Assembly: GCF_026153515.1 (NCBI RefSeq)
Contig: NZ_CP110644.1
Span: 2,075,501-2,139,500 of the forward strand
Reading direction: 5' to 3'
From: Pseudomonas sp. KU26590
GTDB taxonomy: Bacteria; Pseudomonadota; Gammaproteobacteria; Pseudomonadales; Pseudomonadaceae
Length of the DNA: 64,000 nucleotides
The notes below the pieces were generated by a model. It ran no database searches, was not told where the DNA came from, and saw only the letters and a list, made by a program, of their open reading frames with translations. Made by a program: the position numbers and the translations under genes. Each line of letters opens with the position of its first letter. The first letter of the stretch is position 1. Positions 34,078 through 43,522 of this stretch are shown in pieces.

Positions 34078-36522
34078 TCAGCGGATTTTGCCTGCAGTGG
34101 CGACCAGCTCTTCCTTGTCGAAATCATCCACATCGATCACCTTGCGTCGCGCCGCTTCTGCCGCGCGCAAGGTTTCCGCCTCGGCCGCCTGCAACACGCC
34201 TGCGTTGAGCGCGGCATCGATCAGAGGCTCCCCACCCGCCGGCTTGACCTGACCGCTTTTCACCGCCTGATGAAGCTTGCTGCGAATAGCCTTGGCGCCG
34301 ATGAGCAAGTCGCTGGCGTGCTGCAACGCGCCGACCGGATCCTCGGCGTCGGTCGGGCGATAACAACCGGCAAGCACCGATTCCAGCGCCGGGTCGCCTT
34401 TGGCACGGCCGAGGATTTCCGCGACCTGCGCATCGAGCCTGTCCGATGGCCCTTTGTGGCGACGGCCGAACGGGAACACGATCACCCGCAGCAGCCCGCC
34501 AAGAATGCGGTTAGGGAAATTGCTCAGCAGCTCATCCAGCGCACGCTCCGACTCACCCAGCGCTTCTTCCATGGACCAGCAGAACAGAGGGGCCAGCGCT
34601 TCGGGATAATCCAGATCGTGGTAACGCTTGAGCGCGGCGGACGCCAGGTACATGTGGCTCAGCACATCGCCCAAGCGCGCCGACAGACGCTCGCGACGTT
34701 TCAGCTCGCCGCCCAGCAGCATCATGCTCAGGTCAGCCAGCATCGCAAACGCTGCGGCCTGCCGGTTCAGCGCGCGGAAATAACCCTGACTCAGGCGATC
34801 ACCCGGCACGCTTTCGAAATGCCCAAGGCCCAGGTTCAACACCAGCGTACTGGCCGCGTTACGCACGGCGAAACCAATGTGCTGCATCAGCAGGTCGTCG
34901 AATTCCACCACTGCGCGGTCATGATCCTTACGACCGGCGAGGGCCATTTCCTTCAGCACGAACGGATGGCAGCGAATGGCGCCCTGACCGAAGATCATCA
35001 GGTTGCGCGACAGAATGTTTGCGCCTTCGACGGTGATGAAGATCGGCGCGCCTTGCCACGAGCGACCCAGATAGTTGTTCGGGCCCATGATGATGCCCTT
35101 GCCGCCATGCACATCCATCGCGTGGGTGATGCACTCGCGGCCGCGCTCGGTCAGGTGGTATTTCAGAATCGCCGACAGCACCGAAGGCTTCTCGCCCAGA
35201 TCCACTGCGTTTGCGGTGAGGATGCGCGCACTGTCCATCAACCAGGCGTTGCCGCCGATTCGTGCCAGGGACTCCTGAATTCCTTCGAACGCCGCCAGGG
35301 GTACGTTGAACTGCTCGCGAACCTGGGTGTACTGGCCGGTGACCAGGCTGGTGAATTTGGCTGCACCAGTACCGACGGCCGGGAGCGAGATCGAACGCCC
35401 GACCGACAGGCAATTCATCAACATCATCCAGCCTTTGCCGAGCATGTCCTGCCCGCCGATCAGGTACTCCAGCGGAATGAACACGTCCTTGCCCGAGTTC
35501 GGGCCGTTCATGAACGCCGCGCCCAGTGGCACATGACGACGGCCGATCTCTACACCTGCCGTGTCGGTCGGAATCAGCGCCAGAGTGATACCCAGGTCTG
35601 TTTCGTCACCCAGCAAATGCTCAGGGTCGTAGGCCTTGAAGGCGAGGCCGAGCAGAGTGGCGACCGGGCCGAGGGTGATGTAGCGCTTTTCCCAATTCAG
35701 GCGCAGACCGATGACTTCCTCACCTTCCCACTGGCCCTTGCAGATGATCCCGGTGTCGGGCATCGCCCCTGCGTCGGAGCCAGCCAGCGGGCCGGTCAAT
35801 GCGAAGCACGGGATCTCGTCGCCACGGGCCAGGCGTGGCAAGTAGTGATTGCGCTGCTCGTCGGTGCCGTAATGCAGCAGCAGCTCTGCCGGGCCCAGTG
35901 AGTTGGGCACCATCACCGTCGAGGCCAGATCGCCGCTGCGGGTCGCCAGTTTCATCGCCACTTGGGAGTGGGCGTAGGCCGAGAACCCTTTGCCGCCGTA
36001 TTCCTTGGGAATGATCAGCGCGAAGAAACCATGTTCCTTTATATGCGCCCACGCTTGCGGCGGCAGGTCCATGGCCTGGCCGATTTCCCAGTCGCTGACC
36101 ATGGCGCAGAGTTCTTCGGTCGGGCCATCAAGGAAAGCCTGCTCTTCATCGGTCAGTTTGCTCTTCGGGTAGCTGAGCAGGGTGTTCCAGTCCGGACGGC
36201 CGCTGAACAGCTCGCCATCCCACCACACCGTGCCGGCGTCGATGGCGTCACGCTCGGTGGCGGACATCGGCGGCAGCACTTTCTGAAACCACGAGAACAT
36301 CGGCGCACTGAAGTGTTTGCGTCGCAGGTCCGGCAGCGCCAGCAGCAACGCGACGCCCAGCCACAGCACCCACGGAATGATCATCCAGGCATGGGCATGG
36401 CTGAACGCGCCCATCGCCAACAGGTATACCGCGACGATGCCCAGGGCGGGGAAGGGCGCAACTCGCCGATGGGCCAGCCAGGCCACGCCAACCACCAACA
36501 CTACGATCCACAGCAACAACAT
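34078..36522 (-). CDS. fadE: Acyl-CoA dehydrogenase FadE
   Basis: 814 aa from the ATG at 36522, which has GGAGGG upstream and starts a membrane segment (MLLLWIVVLVVGVAWLAHR); about 60 upstream codons are not conserved. Two to three hydrophobic segments (1-70) anchor the protein; then the acyl-CoA dehydrogenase domains with FFALIIPKEYGGKGFSAY, ALTGPLAGSDAGAMPD and DVHGGKGIIMGPNNYLGR, and a C-terminal DUF1974 region. This is the FadE type that performs the first oxidation step of fatty-acid beta-oxidation at the membrane. It is divergent from the GST gene. Confidence 0.93.
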   Translation of the reverse strand: MLLLWIVVLVVGVAWLAHRRVAPFPALGIVAVYLLAMGAFSHAHAWMIIPWVLWLGVALLLALPDLRRKHFSAPMFSWFQKVLPPMSATERDAIDAGTVWWDGELFSGRPDWNTLLSYPKSKLTDEEQAFLDGPTEELCAMVSDWEIGQAMDLPPQAWAHIKEHGFFALIIPKEYGGKGFSAYAHSQVAMKLATRSGDLASTVMVPNSLGPAELLLHYGTDEQRNHYLPRLARGDEIPCFALTGPLAGSDAGAMPDTGIICKGQWEGEEVIGLRLNWEKRYITLGPVATLLGLAFKAYDPEHLLGDETDLGITLALIPTDTAGVEIGRRHVPLGAAFMNGPNSGKDVFIPLEYLIGGQDMLGKGWMMLMNCLSVGRSISLPAVGTGAAKFTSLVTGQYTQVREQFNVPLAAFEGIQESLARIGGNAWLMDSARILTANAVDLGEKPSVLSAILKYHLTERGRECITHAMDVHGGKGIIMGPNNYLGRSWQGAPIFITVEGANILSRNLMIFGQGAIRCHPFVLKEMALAGRKDHDRAVVEFDDLLMQHIGFAVRNAASTLVLNLGLGHFESVPGDRLSQGYFRALNRQAAAFAMLADLSMMLLGGELKRRERLSARLGDVLSHMYLASAALKRYHDLDYPEALAPLFCWSMEEALGESERALDELLSNFPNRILGGLLRVIVFPFGRRHKGPSDRLDAQVAEILGRAKGDPALESVLAGCYRPTDAEDPVGALQHASDLLIGAKAIRSKLHQAVKSGQVKPAGGEPLIDAALNAGVLQAAEAETLRAAEAARRKVIDVDDFDKEELVATAGKIR

Positions 36523-36735
36523 AAACAGCCCTCCATGATGACGGTGCGATGAGCGCGACCGGCTGCGCAGTCGACCGCTCTGGCCCGCGCATCGATAGTG
36601 ACCCCGTGCTACCAAGGGAGTTCGGGGGGTGGCCGATGCACAGGAAGTTGTGGCTCGAACACCCGCATCCCGGAGTAGACTGTGGCCCGCCGCAAACGCC
36701 ACTCACCGCTCGTTGACCACACGGAGAATGCCAAC

Positions 36736-37359
36736 ATGTTGAAGATCTGGGGCCGCAAGAACTCGTCCAATGTGCGCAAGGCGCTGTGGATCGCCGAGGA
36801 ACTGGGGCTCGATTATGAGTCGCTGAATGCCGGCGGCGCCTTCGGTGTCAACGATCAGCCCGAATACCTGGCGAAGAACCCCAACGGTGTGGTGCCGATG
36901 ATCGAAGACGGCGAGTTCGTGCTGTGGGAGTCCAACACCATCGTTCGCTACCTGGCCGCGCAATACGCGCCGGACTCGGCTCTCTATCCGGCCAGCCCCA
37001 AGGCGCGTGCCCAGGCCGAGAAGTGGATGGACTGGACCACGTCGACGCTGGCCGGCCCATTCCGCCCGGTGTTCTGGGGCGTGTTGCGCACCCCTGCCGA
37101 GCAGCAGGACTGGACGCAGATCAATGCGGCTAAAGCTGAAGTCGAGCGCCTGCTGGTCATCGTCGACGCAGCACTGGCCCGTCAGCCGTACCTATCGGGC
37201 GATGAATTCGGCATGGGCGACATTCCCCTCGGCTGCTTCGCTTACCCCTGGTTCGAAATGCCGATTGAACGCCTTGAGCTGCCCCACCTCAAAGCCTGGT
37301 ACGAACGTTTGCAGCAGCGTCCGGCGTATCAGAAGGCCGTGATGACCGCGCTGACCTGA
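36736..37359 (+). CDS. Glutathione S-transferase family protein
   Basis: 207 aa from the ATG at 36736. The N-terminal thioredoxin-like domain starts MLKIWGRKNSSNVRKALWIA, with the Ser/Asn pair in the glutathione-activating position, and has NPNGVVPMIEDG and LWESNTIVRYLA for glutathione binding. The C-terminal helical domain has YLSGDEFGMGDIPLGC. It probably conjugates or reduces electrophiles with glutathione; substrate unknown. The divergent gap to fadE is about 210 bp. Confidence 0.9.
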   Translation: MLKIWGRKNSSNVRKALWIAEELGLDYESLNAGGAFGVNDQPEYLAKNPNGVVPMIEDGEFVLWESNTIVRYLAAQYAPDSALYPASPKARAQAEKWMDWTTSTLAGPFRPVFWGVLRTPAEQQDWTQINAAKAEVERLLVIVDAALARQPYLSGDEFGMGDIPLGCFAYPWFEMPIERLELPHLKAWYERLQQRPAYQKAVMTALT

Positions 37360-37578
37360 GTTTAGCCCGTGTCGAGTTAATACTGACTATCAATCGATGT
37401 CGCTGTACTTGGGCGGCATCGGCACGCAACATTGCTGCCGCTGCATTTGTAGGCATGTGTTGCGCCTGATATTCCAGGTGCGCAGCACGGTAAATGTCAG
37501 CGCGCCGCTGAGCCCGGCAACTGCACGTTCGTATTCGTTTATCTTCCCTTTTTCATTTTTATTGGTGTGTGTTCAGTC

Positions 37579-38511
37579 ATGAGTTCAGCTCTGTCCATCC
37601 GGCAGCTAACCAAGACCTACGGCAACGGTTTCCAGGCCCTCAAGGGCATTGATCTGGACGTCGCCGAGGGTGATTTCTTCGCATTGCTCGGCCCCAACGG
37701 CGCCGGCAAATCCACCACCATCGGGATCATCTCGACCCTGGTCAACAAGACCAGCGGCACGGTGAACATTTTCGGCCACGACCTTGATCGCAACCCGGCG
37801 CAGCTCAAGCGCTCGATCGGCGTGGTACCGCAGGAATTCAATTTCAATCAGTTCGAGAAGACCTTCGACATCGTCGTGACCCAGGCGGGTTATTACGGCA
37901 TTCCGCCGAAGATCGCCAAAGAGCGCGCTGAGCAGTACCTGACTCAATTGGGGCTGTGGGACAAGCGCGATGTGCCTTCGCGCTCGTTGTCCGGCGGCAT
38001 GAAGCGCCGCTTGATGATCGCCCGCGCGCTTATTCACGAGCCGCGTCTGTTGATCCTTGACGAGCCCACCGCGGGCGTTGATATCGAGCTGCGTCGTTCG
38101 ATGTGGACCTTTCTCACCGAGCTGAACGAAAAAGGCATCACCATCATCCTCACCACCCATTACCTGGAGGAGGCTGAGCAGCTGTGCCGCAACATCGGCA
38201 TCATCGATCACGGCACGATCATCGAAAACACCGGCATGAAGACGCTGCTCAACAAACTGACCGTTGAGACCTTCCTGCTGGACCTGCGCGATCCGCTGCA
38301 AGCCGCGCCTCAGCTCAACGACTATCCGGTGCGACTGGTGGACAACCAGACGCTTGAGGTGCAGGTCGACAAAACCATCGGCATCACGTCGCTGTTCAGT
38401 CAGTTGTCGCTGCAGAACATTCAGGTGTTGAGCCTGCGCAATAAAACCAATCGCCTTGAGGAGCTGTTTGTGGGTCTGGTCGAGAAGAATCTGGCGAAGG
38501 TGGCGATATGA
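37579..38511 (+). CDS. ABC-2 type transporter, ATP-binding subunit
   Basis: 310 aa from the ATG at 37579 (MSSALSIRQLTKTYG); an upstream ATG at 37567 would add four residues. Walker A GPNGAGKST, signature LSGGMKRRLM, Walker B RLLILDEPTAGVD and the switch histidine in TTHYLEEAEQLC are complete. The C-terminal 80 residues are the extension typical of YadG/DrrA-like exporters. It pairs with the overlapping permease gene. Substrate unknown. Confidence 0.93.
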   Translation: MSSALSIRQLTKTYGNGFQALKGIDLDVAEGDFFALLGPNGAGKSTTIGIISTLVNKTSGTVNIFGHDLDRNPAQLKRSIGVVPQEFNFNQFEKTFDIVVTQAGYYGIPPKIAKERAEQYLTQLGLWDKRDVPSRSLSGGMKRRLMIARALIHEPRLLILDEPTAGVDIELRRSMWTFLTELNEKGITIILTTHYLEEAEQLCRNIGIIDHGTIIENTGMKTLLNKLTVETFLLDLRDPLQAAPQLNDYPVRLVDNQTLEVQVDKTIGITSLFSQLSLQNIQVLSLRNKTNRLEELFVGLVEKNLAKVAI

Positions 38512-39287
38512 GCTCGGAGCTGCGCCCCAATCTGATTGCCCTGAACACCATCGTTTATCGTGAGGTAAGGCGTTTCATGCGGATCTGGCCGCAGACCCTG
38601 CTGCCGCCGGCGATCACCATGGTTCTGTACTTCGTGATCTTCGGCAACCTGATCGGTCGGCAGATCGGCGACATGGGTGGCTTCACCTACATGCAGTACA
38701 TCGTGCCCGGCCTGATCATGATGTCGGTGATCACCAACTCCTACGGCAACGTGGTGTCGAGCTTCTTCGGCGCCAAGTTCCAGCGTTCGGTCGAAGAGCT
38801 GATGGTCTCGCCGGTATCGCCGCACACCATTCTGATCGGCTACACCATCGGCGGCGTGCTGCGCGGGCTGGCGGTGGGGGTGATCGTCACGATGCTGTCG
38901 ATGTTCTTCACCGACCTGCAGGTGCATCACTTGGGCATCACCATCATTGTGGTGCTGCTGACCGCGACGATTTTCTCGCTGTTGGGCTTTATCAACGCTG
39001 TGTTTGCGCGCAATTTCGATGATATTTCGATCATCCCGACGTTCGTGCTGACGCCGCTGACCTACCTGGGCGGGGTGTTCTACTCGATCAACCTGCTGCC
39101 GCCCTTCTGGCAGACCGTGTCGCTGGCCAACCCGGTGCTGCATATGGTCAACGCCTTCCGCTTCGGCATTCTCGGCGTGTCGGACATCAAGATCAGCATT
39201 GCCTTGGCCTTCATGGTCGTCGCGACCATCGTGCTGTACCTGGGCTGCGCTCGGCTGCTGGTGAGCGGACGCGGGATGCGTCAGTAA
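38508..39287 (+). CDS. ABC-2 type transporter, permease subunit
   Basis: 259 aa, overlapping the ATPase stop by ATGA. Six hydrophobic segments and the ABC-2 signature region around FQRSVEELMVSPVSPHTILI, plus TPLTYLGGVFYSINLLPPFW. It resembles E. coli YadH. Together the two genes form a half-size export system in the inner membrane. Confidence 0.92.
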   Translation: MSSELRPNLIALNTIVYREVRRFMRIWPQTLLPPAITMVLYFVIFGNLIGRQIGDMGGFTYMQYIVPGLIMMSVITNSYGNVVSSFFGAKFQRSVEELMVSPVSPHTILIGYTIGGVLRGLAVGVIVTMLSMFFTDLQVHHLGITIIVVLLTATIFSLLGFINAVFARNFDDISIIPTFVLTPLTYLGGVFYSINLLPPFWQTVSLANPVLHMVNAFRFGILGVSDIKISIALAFMVVATIVLYLGCARLLVSGRGMRQ

Positions 39288-39300
39288 CGGATTTCAGAAC

Positions 39301-39404
39301 GATCGTTCCCACGCTCCGCGTGGTAATGCCGCCCCAAACGCTCTGCGTTGACTGTGACGCCGAGCGTCAAACGGGCCGTTACCACGCGGAGCGTGGGAAC
39401 GATC
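39301..39404. repeat. Long inverted repeat with 26-bp perfect arms
   Basis: gatcgttcccacgctccgcg(tggtaa) at 39301-39326 and its exact complement at 39379-39404, with a partly self-complementary interior. This is a third repeat family, known from Pseudomonas intergenic regions by the cgttcccacgctccgcgtgg core. It may also serve as a transcription barrier between the convergent permease and DUF2062 genes. Confidence 0.88.
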
Positions 39405-39425
39405 ATGTCTTCTGGCTTGGCGCGT

Positions 39426-39448
39426 TCGCGGGCAAGCGCGCTCCTACA
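39426..39448. repeat. Solo REP half-site
   Basis: tcgcgggcaagcgcgctcct matches one arm of the 14572 family; no partner arm is nearby. It runs into the stop of the DUF2062 gene, whose last codons overlap it. Confidence 0.8.
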
Positions 39449-39965
39449 CTGACTTACGCCGCACCTGACGCGCCTTCCACTGCCTTCCGACCCACCAGCG
39501 CCAGTACGCCATCGTCCCGAAATACCCCGCCACACCCAGCACAATCCCCGCCACCACCGATCCCAGCAAAAACGGCTGCCACAAGGTGGACAGCTGTCCG
39601 CTGATCCAGTCCCAGCTCAGTTCGTCCGGGAAATGCCGCGGCGGCAAGCCCATCAGCAACGCGCCGATTTTGTAGGTGCAATAAAACACCGGCGGCATCG
39701 TCAGCGGGTTGGTCAGCCAGCACAGACTCACCGCGATCGGCATATTGGCCCGCACCCAGATCGCCAGCACGGCGGCCAGCAGCATCTGCAACGGCATGGG
39801 CATCAAGGCGGCGAACAGCCCGATCCCCATCGCGCGCGCCACGGAGTGTCGATTGAGGTGCCAGAGGTTGGGGGCGTGCAGAAGAGAGCCAAGAAAGCGT
39901 AAGGACTTATGTTCCCGGATGCTGTTCGGATCGGGCAGGTACCGCTTGATCAGGTGGCGTGGCAT
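39444..39965 (-). CDS. DUF2062 membrane protein
   Basis: 173 aa from the ATG at 39965. It has about three hydrophobic segments and the DUF2062 features RHSVARAMGIGLFAALMPMP and SLCWLTNPLTMPPVFY. The family is widespread and uncharacterised. Position before comEC is conserved in Pseudomonas. The C-terminal residues VRRKSV come from sequence next to a REP half-site, so the tail may be variable between strains. Confidence 0.85.
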   Translation of the reverse strand: MPRHLIKRYLPDPNSIREHKSLRFLGSLLHAPNLWHLNRHSVARAMGIGLFAALMPMPLQMLLAAVLAIWVRANMPIAVSLCWLTNPLTMPPVFYCTYKIGALLMGLPPRHFPDELSWDWISGQLSTLWQPFLLGSVVAGIVLGVAGYFGTMAYWRWWVGRQWKARQVRRKSV

Positions 39966-40118
39966 ACGGGAATCCGGCGAGGTGGGCGGGAAATTCGGGG
40001 AAGTATGCACGGATAGTCGCAGACGCAAATTCAGACTTTGTGACAATTAATAAGTGCGCAGGCCGGGGCATCAGCTAAGCCATTGGAGTCGAATTCGCCC
40101 GCTAACAAGGAAAGCCTA

Positions 40119-42335
40119 ATGCGCACAGGGATGCTCGCGCTTGCACTCGGATTGCTGACGTTGCGTTTTCTGCCGGCATTACCGCCGGTCTGGTTGCTGC
40201 TGATGATGCCCGTGGTCGCGCTGATGCTGCTGCCGTTTCGTACCTACCCGCTGGCGTTTTACCTGTTCGGCCTGGCCTGGGCCTGTGTGTCCGCGTCGTC
40301 GGCGCTGGACGATCGACTGGCCGAGCGCCTCGATGGGCAAACGCTCTGGCTGGAAGGGCGCGTCATCGGGCTACCGCAGACGATCGACGGCGTGGTGCGT
40401 TTTCAGCTGGAGGATCCTGTTTCACGACGGGCGCGGCTGCCGGAGCAGATCCGCATTGGCTGGTATGGCGGCCCGCCCATCAGCAGCGGCGAACGCTGGC
40501 GTGTGGCGGTCAAGCTCAAGCGACCCGGTGGGCTGGTCAACCCCGGCGCCTTCGATTACCAGGCATGGCTGCTGGCCCAGCGCATTGGCGCCACCGGCAC
40601 GGTGGTGGACGGCCAGTTGCTTGAACCGGCTCTGGGCAATTGGCGCGACGGCATTCGCCAGCGCCTGCTCAGTGTGGATGCCCAAGGCCGACAGGGCGGG
40701 CTGGCCGCCTTGGTGCTGGGGGACGATTCCGGGCTGAGTGCCGCCGATTGGCAAGTCCTGCAGGACACCGGGACTGTTCACTTGCTGGTCATTTCCGGGA
40801 CGCACATCGGCTTGCTCGCGGGTTTGCTCTACGGCCTTGTCGCCGGCCTGGCCCGCTGGGGTGCGTGGCCGCCGTTTTTGCCCTGGCTGCACTCGGCGTG
40901 CCTCGCGGCGTTCGCGGGCGCGCTGGCCTATGGCGTGCTGGCAGGCTTTGAAGTGCCGGTGCAGCGGGCCGTCATCATGCTGGGGCTGGTGCTGCTCTGG
41001 CGTCTGCGTTTTCGCCAGCTGGGCACCACGTGGCCACTGTTGCTGGCGCTGAATCTGGTGCTGATCGCCGAGCCGCTGGTCACGTTGCGGCCGGGTTTCT
41101 GGCTGTCGTTTCTGGCCGTCGGCATCTTAATGCTGATCTTCAGCGGGCGACTCGGGTCTTGGAGCTGGCTGCAAAGCTGGACCCGCGCACAGTGGCTCAT
41201 CGCGCTGGGGCTGTTGCCGGTGCTGCTGGCGCTGAACTTGCCAGTGAGCGTGAGCGGTCCGGCCGTCAATCTGCTGGCCGTACCGTGGTTGAGTCTGTTG
41301 ATTTTGCCCCTGGCGTTGCTCGGCACGCTGCTGCTGGCGATCCCGCCCCTGGGCGAAAGCCTGCTGTGGCTGGCGGGCGGCTCGATGGACGGTTTGTTTC
41401 GCTGGCTCACGTTCATGGCCGATCTCGCTCCCGCCTGGACCGGCCCGCATGTGCCGCTGTGGGTCTGGCCATTAAGCCTGCTCGGCGCGCTGCTGCTGTT
41501 GCTGCCCAAAGGCCTGCCCATGCGCCCGCTGGGTTGGCCCTTGCTATTGCTGTGCATCTTCCCACCGCAGAAAGCCGTGCCCGTCGGGCAAGTCGAAGTG
41601 CTGCAACTGGACGTGGGGCAGGGCCTCGCCATTTTGCTGCGCACCCGGGACCACGCACTGCTCTATGACGCGGGGCCGCGCTTTGGTGATTTTGATATCG
41701 GCGAGCGCGTAGTGTTGCCGGCCATTCGCCGCGCCGGGGTCAAACGGCTGGACACGCTGCTGCTCAGTCATGCCGATTCCGACCACGCCGGTGGCGCCGC
41801 TGCCGTTCTCAAAGGCGTGCCCGTTGCGCGGGTGCTGGCGGGCGACACAGGGCGTATGCCCGCCGAACTGTCGGCCGAGTCCTGCCGTAACGGGGAAACA
41901 TGGACGTGGGATGAGGTCACTTTCTCCACCTGGATCTGGGAGCATGCCGCCGAAGGCAATCAGGCCTCTTGCGTGCTCAGCGTCGAGGCCAACGGCGAGC
42001 GGCTGTTGCTCACCGGTGATATCGATGTAGAGGCAGAGCGCGCGATGCTCGACGACGGCTTCGACGTCAGCGCTCACTGGCTGCAATCCCCCCACCACGG
42101 CAGCCGCAGCTCGTCGTCCCGGGCTTTTTTGCGCGCTGTCGGTGCGCATGGCGTGCTGATTTCCCGAGGCCGCAATAATGCGTTCGGCCACCCGCATCCG
42201 CTGGTGCTGTCGCGCTACGCGTGGTCCGGCATGGAGATTCACGACAGCGCCGAACAGGGTGCCATCACCTTGCAAGTGGGCGCCTACGAAGAAGCCCGGG
42301 CTGAACGTAGGACTCGACGCTTCTGGCGTGACTGA
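40119..42335 (+). CDS. comEC: DNA internalisation competence protein ComEC/Rec2
   Basis: 738 aa from the ATG at 40119, with AAGGAA upstream. N-terminal hydrophobic segments and OB-like domain (DUF4131), central competence domain with many transmembrane helices (LLVISGTHIGLLAGLLYG is the family signature), and a C-terminal metallo-beta-lactamase-like domain with LLSHADSDHAGGAAAV and SPHHGSRSSSS. ComEC forms the inner-membrane channel for single-stranded DNA; the C-terminal domain is proposed to degrade the other strand. Complete, with no frameshift. Confidence 0.93.
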   Translation: MRTGMLALALGLLTLRFLPALPPVWLLLMMPVVALMLLPFRTYPLAFYLFGLAWACVSASSALDDRLAERLDGQTLWLEGRVIGLPQTIDGVVRFQLEDPVSRRARLPEQIRIGWYGGPPISSGERWRVAVKLKRPGGLVNPGAFDYQAWLLAQRIGATGTVVDGQLLEPALGNWRDGIRQRLLSVDAQGRQGGLAALVLGDDSGLSAADWQVLQDTGTVHLLVISGTHIGLLAGLLYGLVAGLARWGAWPPFLPWLHSACLAAFAGALAYGVLAGFEVPVQRAVIMLGLVLLWRLRFRQLGTTWPLLLALNLVLIAEPLVTLRPGFWLSFLAVGILMLIFSGRLGSWSWLQSWTRAQWLIALGLLPVLLALNLPVSVSGPAVNLLAVPWLSLLILPLALLGTLLLAIPPLGESLLWLAGGSMDGLFRWLTFMADLAPAWTGPHVPLWVWPLSLLGALLLLLPKGLPMRPLGWPLLLLCIFPPQKAVPVGQVEVLQLDVGQGLAILLRTRDHALLYDAGPRFGDFDIGERVVLPAIRRAGVKRLDTLLLSHADSDHAGGAAAVLKGVPVARVLAGDTGRMPAELSAESCRNGETWTWDEVTFSTWIWEHAAEGNQASCVLSVEANGERLLLTGDIDVEAERAMLDDGFDVSAHWLQSPHHGSRSSSSRAFLRAVGAHGVLISRGRNNAFGHPHPLVLSRYAWSGMEIHDSAEQGAITLQVGAYEEARAERRTRRFWRD

Positions 42336-42419
42336 AAGGGAGGGTTATTCATCGACACGTTCGGCGAGGCGCCGACGCTATGTTAGAGTGGCGCCACTTT
42401 TTTTGAGGGGGTGGTCGCT

Positions 42420-43094
42420 GTGTGGGAGCTGGTCAAATCAGGTGGCTGGATGATGCTGCCGATCATTTTGAGTTCCATTGCCGCCGTCGGAATCATCATC
42501 GAACGCCTCTGGACCCTGCGCGCCAGCCGTATCACGCCGCCGCATTTGCTCGGTCAGGTGTGGCGCTGGATTCAGGACAAACAGCTGAGCGCCGAGAAGC
42601 TCAAGGAGCTGCGCGCCGACTCGCCGCTGGGTGAAATCCTCGCCGCCGGTCTGGCCAATTCCCGCCATGGTCGCGAGATAATGAAAGAGTGCATCGAGGA
42701 AGCCGCGGCCCGGGTCATTCACGAGCTCGAACGCTATCTCGCGACCCTTGGCACCATCGCCGCCATGGCGCCGCTGCTGGGTCTGCTGGGCACCGTGCTC
42801 GGCATGATCGACATCTTCAGCTCGTTCACCAGCAGCGGCATGACCGGCAACGCCGGCATGCTCGCGGGCGGCATCGGCAAGGCGCTGATCTGCACCGCCT
42901 CGGGCCTGACCGTTGCCATCCCCGCGATCTTCTTCCATCGCTATCTGCAAAGCCGCGTCGACGAGCTGGTGGTCGGCATGGAACAGGAAGCCATCAAACT
43001 GGTGGAAGTCGTGCAGGGCGATCGTGACGTCGACCTCACCGACGCCAAGCCCGACATCAAGGCTGCCGCGCGTGGCGAGGGCAAGAAGAAGTGA
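42420..43094 (+). CDS. exbB: ExbB/TolQ-family proton channel protein
   Basis: 224 aa from the GTG at 42420 (MWELVKSGGWMMLPIILSS), with GAGGGGG eight bases upstream. Three transmembrane segments (about 10-30, 110-130, 155-175) and the channel motif APLLGLLGTVLGMIDIF followed by GGIGKALICTASGL. With ExbD it converts proton motive force for a TonB-type transporter or a related process. No tonB gene adjoins; the location upstream of lpxK is conserved in pseudomonads. It overlaps exbD by GTGA. Confidence 0.9.
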   Translation: MWELVKSGGWMMLPIILSSIAAVGIIIERLWTLRASRITPPHLLGQVWRWIQDKQLSAEKLKELRADSPLGEILAAGLANSRHGREIMKECIEEAAARVIHELERYLATLGTIAAMAPLLGLLGTVLGMIDIFSSFTSSGMTGNAGMLAGGIGKALICTASGLTVAIPAIFFHRYLQSRVDELVVGMEQEAIKLVEVVQGDRDVDLTDAKPDIKAAARGEGKKK

Positions 43095-43522
43095 AATTCC
43101 GCCGTCGCAAGCCCAGGGAGACCATCGACATCAATCTGGTGTCGCTGATCGACGTGGTGTTCATCCTGCTGCTGTTCTTCGTCGTGACCACCACGTTCAC
43201 CCGGGAAACCCAGCTGCGCGTCGACCTGCCCCAGGCGGTGACCGGCGCTTCGGCCGATGACGTCGACAAAAAACACCTCGACATCACTATCAATGCCGAC
43301 GGCGTTTATTCGGTGAACAACACCCTGCTGGGCGACAGCAAGCTGGAAACCCTCATCGATGCCTTGCAGAAGGAATCCGAGGGCGACACCAGTCTGCCCC
43401 TGTCGATCAGCGCTGACGGCAAGACCCCCCATCAGGCGGTGATCACCGCCATGGACGCCGCCGGCAAACTCGGTTTCGCCCATTTGCGCATGACCACCGT
43501 CGAGGCCGCATCGGCTAACTGA
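43091..43522 (+). CDS. exbD: ExbD/TolR-family protein
   Basis: 143 aa, GTG start overlapping the exbB stop. One N-terminal transmembrane helix with the essential Asp in [17 protein letters not shown] and a periplasmic domain. Partner of the preceding ExbB. Its stop overlaps the lpxK start (TGATG). Confidence 0.92.
   Translation: MKFRRRKPRETIDINLVSLIDVVFILLLFFVVTTTFTRETQLRVDLPQAVTGASADDVDKKHLDITINADGVYSVNNTLLGDSKLETLIDALQKESEGDTSLPLSISADGKTPHQAVITAMDAAGKLGFAHLRMTTVEAASAN

Noticed and set aside
34270..35901. 543-codon plus-strand frame inside fadE
   Set aside because: Antisense shadow of a confident acyl-CoA dehydrogenase gene in GC-rich DNA.
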